Assembly (NCBI GenBank): GCA_002292955.1
Contig: DBCH01000030.1
Location: forward strand, 1-29,136
Direction: 5' to 3'
Source: Microbacteriaceae bacterium UBA963
GTDB taxonomy: Bacteria; Actinomycetota; Actinomycetes; Actinomycetales; Microbacteriaceae
Length of the DNA stretch: 29,136 bases
Position numbers and translations under genes: made by a program. Positions 15,365 through 23,500 of the stretch are shown piece by piece; positions within the stretch are counted from its first letter, which is position 1, and each line of letters begins with the position of its first letter. The notes beneath the pieces are model-generated. The model was not told where the DNA came from. It was given only the letters and a program-made list of their open reading frames with translations, and made no database searches.

Positions 15365-16414
15365 CTACTCCAGATTCATTCGTGGAACGACAACCTGTTT
15401 AATAATCAGAATGATCGACGCCGCAATGGGAATCGCCACGAGCGCCCCGAGAACACCCATGAGCGTGCCGCCAGCGAGGGCCGCGATCACCACTGCAGAG
15501 CCGGGAATCGAAACCGCTTTGTTCATGATGCGCGGGCTGATGACGTAAGCCTCGATCTGCATGTAAATCAGGAAGTAAATGAGAATGACGAGGGCAGTGA
15601 GGGGACTGGCAAGAAGTAGCTGGCTGAAAGACACCACGACGCTTGAGATTACGGTACCAATGAGCGGGATGAGTGCGAGCAGGAACGCAACGAATGCCCA
15701 GACGATGGCGGCTTTTCCGCCAATAGAAACGAGAACAATAAAGCAGAGCACACCGTTGAGTGCCGCGAGAGCGATCTGGCCCACGACGTACTTGCCTACT
15801 CCTCCTGTGATCTCTTCGGTCATGCTGGCAAACGTGTCACGCTTGCTGCGCGGAACCAGTGAGTAGGCAAATGACTTGATGCTGTCGAGTGATGCGGTGA
15901 AGTAGAGCGTCAAAATGACGACGATAATCGTGCCGGTGACGCCGGTGGCAACGCCCACACCAACGTCGAGCAGGCCGCCCGCAACACTGGTGAAGTTTGC
16001 CGGATTCGACACCCAGGTTGTTAGCTCCTTGATAATCGCGGTCAGGTCAACAGATGTCCCGATCTGTTGAGTGATCCAGATGAACCAGGGCTCGGCCGTG
16101 ATGTTTTTCACCAAATCCGGTAGACCCCGGATGAATGACGATGTTTGGTCAATCAATGAGGGGAGGACGGCCCAGACAACCCCAATGATGACGCCCAAAA
16201 AAATGACGACGACGGTAACAAGGGCCGCCCACTTGGGGAAACGACGGCGCACAAGGAAGGCGACAGCGGGCGAGAGTCCCAACGACACGAAGAAGGCGAC
16301 CCCGATGTAGGTGAGCACGGTGGCCAAGGAGCCAATCATGGTCATGAGGAGGAGCGCAAGACCCACGCCTAAGGCGGCAATAAAGCCGAGCCGGAATGGT
16401 TTTTCAATTTTCAT
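15365..16414 (-). CDS. AI-2E family transporter (PerM/YdiK-like)
   Basis: The 349-residue membrane protein has an N-terminal hydrophobic hairpin, a long soluble central segment (about 90-155) and a C-terminal block of helices. It shows the family hallmarks ALIPLIGTVISS and the IEAYVISPRIMNKAVSIPG segment. Members are proposed exporters or antiporters; autoinducer-2 export applies only to a few of them, so the substrate is unknown here. ATG 16414 is chosen since GAGGA stands seven bases upstream; the open frame upstream of it overlaps the previous gene. It lies in the minus-strand unit between the GAP-like protein and the nitrilase-family hydrolase. Confidence 0.92.
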   Translation of the reverse strand: MKIEKPFRLGFIAALGVGLALLLMTMIGSLATVLTYIGVAFFVSLGLSPAVAFLVRRRFPKWAALVTVVVIFLGVIIGVVWAVLPSLIDQTSSFIRGLPDLVKNITAEPWFIWITQQIGTSVDLTAIIKELTTWVSNPANFTSVAGGLLDVGVGVATGVTGTIIVVILTLYFTASLDSIKSFAYSLVPRSKRDTFASMTEEITGGVGKYVVGQIALAALNGVLCFIVLVSIGGKAAIVWAFVAFLLALIPLIGTVISSVVVSFSQLLLASPLTALVILIYFLIYMQIEAYVISPRIMNKAVSIPGSAVVIAALAGGTLMGVLGALVAIPIAASIILIIKQVVVPRMNLE

Positions 16415-16431
16415 GTCAGATTCCTCAAGGA

Positions 16432-17121
16432 TTACCAGGGGGCCACGCCAAGGCCATCTTTCCCGAGGCCCATCACTAGACAATAGACCGAAAATACACC
16501 GGCCATGAAACCGATGATCTGAAATTGGCGGCGCATGGTCCACCCATAGAGCTTCGACAGGAGGTCTTGCGCACGCGGCCCACGGACGAGCCGCCAGAGA
16601 GCGGGCAGCAGGGTAGGCGACAGCGCCAGGGCGAAAAGAAGAAACACCATTGCGCCTTGAACCCACGGTGACGTTCCCGACGTGGCGATGTCGTGCAGCC
16701 CTGGAACCAGGAGCGCGAAACTCGACACATCCTTAATGCTGAGCACAAACGCAACACCAAAAAAGGTGATGCCCCGGGCCGCGGACAGCCTTCGACGCAT
16801 CGCGGCCTCTGACCTCGCGCTCAACTCTGGGTGCGGACGAAAAAGCCAGACGACCACTCCGATGAGTACCGCAGTGGCAAGGAGGAACAGTATGCCCTGC
16901 ACCACATGGGGCCCTGTCGATGACCTTTGGGGGAGCTGCGCGAATCCCGTGAAGAGAGCCACACACGCGATACCAAAGGCACTTGCTGACCCAGCAATGA
17001 CAAGCACCGTGCGCTTGGCCCACGAATCACCCACGGCCGCCAAAATCTGCAGACCCAAAAGTGATGGCGTCATGGCAGCGCCAATGCCTAAGGGGATGAT
17101 GCGAAGCAGCGTATCGAGCAC
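16432..17121 (-). CDS. GAP/SAP-like polytopic membrane protein
   Basis: The product has 229 residues from the GTG at 17121, with about six hydrophobic helices. The N-terminal IIPLGIGAAMTPSLLGLQILAA and the internal FALALSPTLLPALW repeat resemble the GAP family (sulfolipid-1-addressing protein, LysE-like fold). The middle cytoplasmic loop is Arg-rich (RSEAAMRRRLSAARG). The role is probably export or envelope lipid traffic, but this is inference. The start is uncertain: GAGGAG abuts the GTG too closely, while longer versions would overlap the divergent lipoprotein gene. It heads the minus-strand unit with the AI-2E-type protein 17 nt downstream. Confidence 0.7.
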   Translation of the reverse strand: MLDTLLRIIPLGIGAAMTPSLLGLQILAAVGDSWAKRTVLVIAGSASAFGIACVALFTGFAQLPQRSSTGPHVVQGILFLLATAVLIGVVVWLFRPHPELSARSEAAMRRRLSAARGITFFGVAFVLSIKDVSSFALLVPGLHDIATSGTSPWVQGAMVFLLFALALSPTLLPALWRLVRGPRAQDLLSKLYGWTMRRQFQIIGFMAGVFSVYCLVMGLGKDGLGVAPW

Positions 17122-17188
17122 CTCCTCATTCTGCCCTGAATCGCTAACCCGAATAACATGGGGAGGAACAAGCCCCCCGAGGAGACCC

Positions 17189-17743
17189 ATGTCACGCGCG
17201 CGCACCATCCCCCTATTGGCCAGTTTTGTGTCAGTCCTTGCTGTGCTTGCGGGGTGCTCAGCGAACCCGAATCTCCCCAAGAGCGATGCGGAAAGGAAGG
17301 CCAGCGCTGCTGATGCCACGTCCTCCGTGGAGTGCGCCGGTGTATGGCTTCACGTTGACTTCGATATTCTCGGGGCCCCCCTCATCGAAACCTGCGTTGA
17401 CGCCGTGGCTCCCCTTGAGGCCATGACGGTGCTCGATGCTGCCGACGTAAAGATTACCGGAACCGCCGACTACGGCCTCGACGTGGTGTGCCGTGTCAAT
17501 GGTCTCCCGGCGGCCGACCAAGCACTCAAGATTCCCGGACACGAGTCTTACCGCGAGACGTGTGCCACTATGACACCCGCGTTCGGCTACTGGTCGGTGT
17601 GGGTTGAAGACCGGGCGACGGGGGAATGGGACTACGCGTCGGCGGGAATAGACGACCTCACGTTGGCTCCCGGTGAGTCGCTGGGCTTCACGTTCACGAA
17701 CGGCACACACACAGACCCGCCCGTCGAGCCGTTGACCGAATAG
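17189..17743 (+). CDS. DUF4430-like lipoprotein, probable vitamin-capture component of the ECF cluster
   Basis: The 184-residue protein has a lipoprotein signal (MSRARTIPLLAS..., lipobox LAGC, C23). The mature domain has four cysteines (C50, C68, C102, C124) and the DUF4430 layout: a TVLDAAD helix, YGLDVVCRVNG, then FGYWSVWVEDRATGEWDYAS and a C-terminal LAPGESLGFTFT strand. DUF4430 is related to the C-terminal domain of transcobalamin/intrinsic factor, so binding of a cobalamin-like ligand outside the membrane is plausible. GAGGAG lies four bases before ATG 17189. It is the first gene of the ECF unit, 19 nt ahead of the T-A-A' fusion. The domain call is by eye and of moderate certainty. Confidence 0.72.
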   Translation: MSRARTIPLLASFVSVLAVLAGCSANPNLPKSDAERKASAADATSSVECAGVWLHVDFDILGAPLIETCVDAVAPLEAMTVLDAADVKITGTADYGLDVVCRVNGLPAADQALKIPGHESYRETCATMTPAFGYWSVWVEDRATGEWDYASAGIDDLTLAPGESLGFTFTNGTHTDPPVEPLTE

Positions 17744-17762
17744 ATTCGGCAGCGGGTTCACC

Positions 17763-19676
17763 ATGCTCACGAACGCAACGCGCCGAGACAGCCGGTGGCA
17801 ACCGCTGTGGCTCGGCCTGTGGGTCGCCGCAGCGTTTGTGGTGGGTCGCCTCCTGTTTCGCTTCTTCTTTGGGGGCGCCGGGGGCGATGGTCCAATACTG
17901 GCATCCCTTCCGCGCGTGGAGCTGCCGGGGTTCTTTTCGAGTGTGACTCTCTTCGGGCAGGTGACGCTCGGTGGACTCACGAATACCCTTCTGGGCGCGC
18001 TCCCGCTTGCCGCGTTCATCGTTGTGTCGGGCCTGCTGTTCTCCCTCATCGACGTGCGCCGCCTGCTGATGCGCACTCGGTCGTGGGGCGGTGGCACCGC
18101 GAGCTTATCTGCGGTACTCATTGCCCTGGCCATATTGCCTGAGATACGGGTAACAGCGATGCGTCTTTCTCGCGCGCGGCGCCTTCGGACGCACCGCAGA
18201 GGCATTCGAGGCGTCATCGCTCCACTGGTGGGAGCGACTGTGGAGCGCGCGACGGCTCTGGCGGCCAGCCTCGAGGGGCGAGGTTTCCTCAACGCCTCCC
18301 GCGCTCCCGAACCGGACTGCGCGGCCCCCATAGTGGCCGATAAGGTCACCCTGAAACTGCCCGACGGCCGCGCAATTCTTGCGGATGTCAGTTTCTCTTT
18401 GGCCCCGGGCACCCTCACACTGGTGACTGGTGCGACCGGTTCCGGCAAGACCACTCTGCTGCGTGCCGTGGCGGGACTCTTTGAGACGTTCGACCGGGGG
18501 ATCCAATCGGGACGCCTGAGCGTGGGTGGGTTTGACCGACAGGGGCTCTCGGCCCGCGCCACGGCCGCTTTCGTCTCGTACGTTCCGCAGGATCCTCGCT
18601 CGAGCTTTGCCAGCGTTACCGTTGCCGAAGAGATTGGTTTGGCCCTCGCCCTTCGCGGTGACAACCGCCACTCTGTCGACGCTCGTGTGGCCATTCTGGC
18701 CCGAAACATGGGTGTCAGTCACCTGCTCTCGCGCTCGGTCCACGAGCTCTCCGCGGGTGAGGCGACCCTCGTCGCCCTGGCGGCAGCACTGATCAGCGAA
18801 CCGACGGTTCTCCTCATTGATGAGCCCTTTGCCGACCTCGACGACAGTGCTCTCGATCGTGTGGCCGGCCTTCTCCGCACCCTCGCACTCACGACAGGAA
18901 TCACCACTGTCGTGGCCGAGCACCGCATCACTTCGCTGGTCTCGGTGGCCCAGGCACGACTGCACGTCGCCCACGGCACGATTCGCGCGGTGGGCATTGC
19001 CGAGCCGGTGGACGCTGCCGAGCCCGAAGATGTCGGCCAACCGCTGGATGCTGCCAGGCAGATGCCCCACGGCAGCAGCGTCACAACTGGCTTCGAGCGG
19101 CCGATCGCAGCAATCGTGGGCCCGAACGGTTCGGGAAAGACAACGCTCCTCTGGGCGTTGAGCCTGCCCGGAGGCGCAGCCGCGGCGCACATTCGGCTCG
19201 TTCCCGACAATCCCATCGACCTGTTCACTCGTGAGAGCGTTGCCGAAGAGTGTCGAGCACAGGATGCCCGGCGTGGTCGCCACCCTCACGCGTTGTTGAC
19301 CACACGAAGCATTGTTGAGAGACTGCTCGGCGGCCCGATTGACCCCGACGCGCATCCGCGTGACCTCTCCACCGGGCAACAGCGCGCCCTCGCCATCGCA
19401 CTCCAACTGCAGAGCACGCCCGATTACCTGCTGATTGATGAGCCCACCCGCGGGCTCGACCCTCGGGCGCGGCAGGAATTGGCCCGGTTGCTGACTCGGG
19501 TGAGTGCCTCTGGTACCCGCGTGCTCATCGCCACACACGACCATGCGTTCGTTGCGCTGATCAACGCAACCATCATTGCCACGCCCCTGGATGAGTCATC
19601 TTCGGCGCCTGACTTCCTTGCTACGGCCTTTGTTCCGCGCGGTGTTGCTTCTCGCCGAGAGGTGGTGGCACCGTGA
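17763..19676 (+). CDS. ECF transporter fused energizing module (EcfT-EcfA-EcfA')
   Basis: This 637-residue polypeptide joins three parts. Residues 1-178 form a short EcfT-like membrane domain with hydrophobic segments at about 14-36, 68-97 and 112-128; its coupling motifs RARRLR (137-142) and SLEGRGF (169-175) match the two Arg motifs of EcfT. ABC domain 1 has Walker A GATGSGKT (223-230), Q276, a degenerate signature LSAGE (329-333), Walker B LLIDEP (E354) and H387. ABC domain 2 has Walker A GPNGSGKT (453-460), signature LSTGQQ (535-540), E560 and H592. Its Q-loop position reads VPDN (D482), and about 24 residues are missing between Walker A and that point compared with domain 1. It overlaps the S-component gene by 4 nt. 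Confidence 0.85.
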   Translation: MLTNATRRDSRWQPLWLGLWVAAAFVVGRLLFRFFFGGAGGDGPILASLPRVELPGFFSSVTLFGQVTLGGLTNTLLGALPLAAFIVVSGLLFSLIDVRRLLMRTRSWGGGTASLSAVLIALAILPEIRVTAMRLSRARRLRTHRRGIRGVIAPLVGATVERATALAASLEGRGFLNASRAPEPDCAAPIVADKVTLKLPDGRAILADVSFSLAPGTLTLVTGATGSGKTTLLRAVAGLFETFDRGIQSGRLSVGGFDRQGLSARATAAFVSYVPQDPRSSFASVTVAEEIGLALALRGDNRHSVDARVAILARNMGVSHLLSRSVHELSAGEATLVALAAALISEPTVLLIDEPFADLDDSALDRVAGLLRTLALTTGITTVVAEHRITSLVSVAQARLHVAHGTIRAVGIAEPVDAAEPEDVGQPLDAARQMPHGSSVTTGFERPIAAIVGPNGSGKTTLLWALSLPGGAAAAHIRLVPDNPIDLFTRESVAEECRAQDARRGRHPHALLTTRSIVERLLGGPIDPDAHPRDLSTGQQRALAIALQLQSTPDYLLIDEPTRGLDPRARQELARLLTRVSASGTRVLIATHDHAFVALINATIIATPLDESSSAPDFLATAFVPRGVASRREVVAP

Positions 19677-20452
19677 CAGCCGGGATCTTCGCCACAATCA
19701 GCGTCGTTGCACTGGGCAGTTTTGCCTGGCCGTTTGTGGTGCCCGCCAGCGGCGACCTCGCCGAAACCTGGACCATGGTGATCGTCTGCCTGCTGGTGCC
19801 AGTGCTCGCCGTCATTGCGGTGATCGTGGCAGAGCGCGGGGTGACCGGTCGCCCCGATGCGGCAAAGTTTGTGGCCATGCTCGGTCTCTTGGCGGCCGCG
19901 GGTGCCGTGGTGAGACTTTTTGGCTCGGCCGCCGGAGGCATCGAAGCCGTTTTTGTGATTCTCATCATTGGCGGCGCGGTCTATGGTCCGCGTTTCGGCT
20001 TTCTCCTTGGTGCGGTGACCATCGGGGTGTCGTCACTCGCGCTGGGGCTGCTCGGCCCCTGGGTGGGCTTCCAGATGTTCGCCGCCGCCTGGGTGGGCGC
20101 CGGAGCCGGTCTCGTGAGTCGAGCCGTGGCTCGGGGCACACGGCGGCAGGCGGCGCGCGCGCGTCGATGGATTGAACTTGCTGCACTGTGTATCTTCGGG
20201 GTTCTTGCCGCATACGTTTACGGGGCGCTCTTGAACCTCTGGTTCTGGCCCTTTGCGGTGGGCGGGCAGACCAGCATCTCCTATGTCGCCGGTGGCGACG
20301 CGGCAACCAATTTCTCACGCTTCGTGGTCTACACGCTCGTCACCTCCACCCTCACGTGGGACACCGTGCGGGCGGTCACGACCGTAATCGGGATTGCCGT
20401 GCTCGGGCCCGCGATTATTGCGGGCTTGCGGCGCGTCAAGCTCAGTCGCTAG
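19673..20452 (+). CDS. ECF transporter S component, probable cobalamin-type (CbrT-like)
   Basis: The 259-residue membrane protein has six or so helices. The central motif GAVYGPRFGFLLGAVTIG followed by GPWVGFQMFAAAWVGAGAGL is characteristic of an actinobacterial S-component group that I associate with corrinoid or related vitamin uptake. GTG 19673 overlaps the stop of the fused T-A-A' gene (GTGA), so the two are translationally coupled, and GAGAGG lies upstream. It would give substrate specificity to the fused energizing protein. The cobalamin call is inferred from the DUF4430 lipoprotein and the convergent B12-dependent metH; another cofactor is possible. Confidence 0.85.
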   Translation: MTAGIFATISVVALGSFAWPFVVPASGDLAETWTMVIVCLLVPVLAVIAVIVAERGVTGRPDAAKFVAMLGLLAAAGAVVRLFGSAAGGIEAVFVILIIGGAVYGPRFGFLLGAVTIGVSSLALGLLGPWVGFQMFAAAWVGAGAGLVSRAVARGTRRQAARARRWIELAALCIFGVLAAYVYGALLNLWFWPFAVGGQTSISYVAGGDAATNFSRFVVYTLVTSTLTWDTVRAVTTVIGIAVLGPAIIAGLRRVKLSR

Positions 20453-20463
20453 CGGTTTCGATA

Positions 20464-20516
20464 CGCGCTGCGCGCTACTCAACCAGCGCCATCTCCGCGC
20501 TGCGCGCTACTCAACC
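20464..20516. repeat. Direct repeat in the convergent S-component/metH spacer
   Basis: A 21-bp unit beginning CGCGCTGCGCGC and ending TACTCAACC occurs at 20464-20484 and again, identical, at 20496-20516. A truncated third copy (CGCGCTGCG) reaches into the end of metH near 20527. The first copy is preceded by GGTTTCGATA. The whole resembles the dispersed intergenic repeat with GTTTCGATA...TACTCAACCAGCG seen in many Microbacteriaceae genomes. CGCGCTGCGCGC can partly self-pair, so the element may serve as a transcript end for both convergent genes. Confidence 0.8.
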
Positions 20517-20535
20517 GGCGCGGGGGCGCGCTGCG

Positions 20536-23500
20536 CTAGGCGGAGAAGTACTTGGCCTCGGGGTGGTGAAACACGAAGGCGTCGGTTGACTGTTCGGGGT
20601 GGAGCTGCAGTTCTTCCGACAGCTCCACGCCCACGCGCTCGGGCTTCAAGAGGGTCACCACCTTGCGCCGATCCTCCATGTCGGGACACGCCGGGTAGCC
20701 CAACGAGAAACGCGCGCCGCGATAATCGAGCTTGAACATCCCCGCAAGATCGGCCGGGTCTTCGGCGGAAAATCCGAGTTCTTCGCGAATGCGCGCGTGC
20801 CAAAACTCGGCGAGAGCCTCGGTGAGCTGCATCGCCAGTCCATTGAGCTCCATGTAATCGCGATACGAATCGGCGGCAAAGAGTTCGGCGGTGACCGCGC
20901 TGATTCGATCTCCGAATGTTGCCAACTGCACGGGTAACACGTCGGTACGACCAGAGTCGGCGGCGGCTACAAAGTCTGCGAGACACAGATGCCGGTCGCG
21001 CGCTTGCCGGGGGAATGCAAAGCGCAGTCGCTCGGCCCCCAATTCGCCGCCCGAACCACCGTCGGGGGCCAGCACGCCGGGGGTACCGAACAGGCCGTGC
21101 ATATCGTCACCGTGGTGACGCACGATCACCTCGTTGCCCTCAGAGACCACGGGGAAGTAGCCGTAGATTACCGAAGCGTCAGCAATGCCTTCGGCAAGAA
21201 TGCGGTCGAGCCAGTAGCGCAGGCGCGGTCGGCCCTCGGTGTCGACCAGCTGTTCGTAGCTGGCACCATCATCTCCACGACCGGGTTTCAGGCCCCACTG
21301 ACCCATGAACGTTGCCCGCTCGTCGAGGAAAGCAGCGTAGTCTCCCAGCGCCACACCCTTCACAATGCGCGTGCCCCAGAAGGGCGGCACGGGAATCTCG
21401 TTATCCGCTGCGACATCTGAGCGTGCGGGTATGTTCTCGGGCTCGGTGACCACCAGCTGCGTGGGGCGATGGATGCGCTTCTTGAGTTCCGGAAGGTCAA
21501 CCGTTGCAGGATCTGCACCGCGAGCCACGGCAACCAGGGGCTCCATGAGAGCCAGTCCCTCGAACGCGTCGCGGGCGTAACGCACTTCACCGTCAAACAG
21601 GGCGGCAAGATCTTCTTCCACGAACGCGCGCGTGAGGGCAGCGCCACCCAAAATGATGGGCCAGCGGCCGGCAAGACCGCGGGCGTTGAGCTCGAGCAGG
21701 TTCTCTTTCATGACCACGGTTGACTTCACCAGCAGACCACTCATGCCGATCACGTCGGCGCCCGACTCCTCGGCCGCCGCAATAATCTCGTTGATGGTCT
21801 TCTTGATGCCAATGTTGACCACGTCGTACCCGTTGTTGGACAGAATAATGTCGACGAGATTCTTGCCGATGTCGTGCACGTCTCCGCGCACCGTGGCCAG
21901 CACAATCTTGCCCTTGCCGGCAGCCTCGGACTTCTCCATGAACGGTTCGAGCAACGCGACGGCGGCCTTCATCACCTCTGCCGACTTGAGCACAAACGGC
22001 AGCTGCATCTCGCCCTTACCAAAGAGCTCACCCACCACCTGCATGCCCGAGAGCAAGTGGTCGTTGATGATATCGAGCGGCGCCATCCCGTCGCTTCGCG
22101 CCTGCTCGAGATCTTCCGGCAGCCCCTTGGCGTCGCCGTCGATGATGCGGCGTGCCAGGCGCTCGCCAACAGGGAGTGCGGCAAGTTCAGACGCGCGCTG
22201 ATCCCGAATTGCCGCCGCGTCAACGCCAGCGAACGTATCCAGCATGAGTTCGAGCGGATCGTAGGTGAGGTTGCCGTCCGCATCAAACTCCCGGCGATCC
22301 CACACGAGGTCGAGCGCCACCTTGCGCTGTGCCTCGGGAATCGACGCGAGGGGAACAATCTTGGCGGCGTCAACAATTGCCGAATCGAGCCCGGCCGCCA
22401 TGGCCTCGTTCAGGAAGACCGAGTTGAGTACGGTGCGCGCCGCTGGGTTGAGTCCAAACGAGACGTTGGAAACTCCGAGGGTGGTGTGCACTCCCGGGTA
22501 CTTCGCCGTGAGCTCGCGGATGGCTTCAATCGTTTCTATGGCATCGCGTCGCGTCTCTTCCTGTCCCGTGGCAATGGGAAACGTGAGGCAATCCACCAGG
22601 ATGTCATCGACGCGCATGCCCCAGTCGTCCACCAGAGTGTCGATGAGTCGCGAGGCAATGCGCAGCTTGCCCTCGGTGGTGCGCGCCTGGCCTTCTTCGT
22701 CAATGGTCAGCGCCACAACGGCCGCACCGTGTTCCTTCACCAGTGGCATGATGCGCGCAAACCGGGAATCCGCGCCCTCTCCGTCTTCGAAGTTGACGGA
22801 GTTCACGATGGGGCGACCGCCGATCAGTTCCATGCCGGCCTGCAGAACCGCGGGCTCCGTGGAGTCGATCACGAGGGGAAGGGTGGAAGCGCTGGCAAAG
22901 CGCGAGACAATCTCACGCACATCGTCGACCCCGTCACGACCCACGTAGTCGATACACACGTCGAGCACGTGAGCTCCGTCACGAATTTGGTTGCGGGCGA
23001 TGTCGACGCAGTCATCCCAGCGCTCCTCGAGCATCGCATCACGAAACGCCCGTGAGCCGTTGGCGTTGGTGCGCTCCCCAATCGCGAGGAAGGCGTTCTC
23101 TTGGATAAACGACACGTGCTGATAGAGGCTGGCCACGCCGTTGTCACTCTGGGTCGTGCGCACGACAGCCGGTGCGCCGGCGAGTCGATCCACGACCGCC
23201 TTCAGGTGGGCCGGTGTCGTGCCGCAGCACCCACCCACGAGCGCGAGGCCGAACTCCTTGACAAACTGTTCGTGCGCCGTGGCGAGTTCGTCTGGTGTGA
23301 GCGGGTAATAAGACCCGTCAGCCGTGAGGATGGGAAGGCCGGCGTTGGGCATGCACATGACGGGAATCTCGGAAAATCGCGAGAGGTGACGTAGGTGCTC
23401 GCTCATCTCGGTGGGACCAGTGGCACAGTTCAACCCGATCATGTCGATGCCCAGCGGCTCGAGGGCCGTGAGCGCTGCTCCGATTTCGCTGCCCATGAGC

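Noticed and set aside
17122..17188. Cobalamin riboswitch before the ECF unit
   Set aside because: The divergent spacer is only 67 nt, and no B12-box-like sequence was seen. This leaves the cobalamin assignment without regulatory support.
17258..19544. Long open frames on the minus strand opposite the ECF fusion gene
   Set aside because: They are composition shadows in GC-rich coding DNA. The plus-strand protein carries clear ABC and EcfT motifs, and the antisense products show no recognisable domain.
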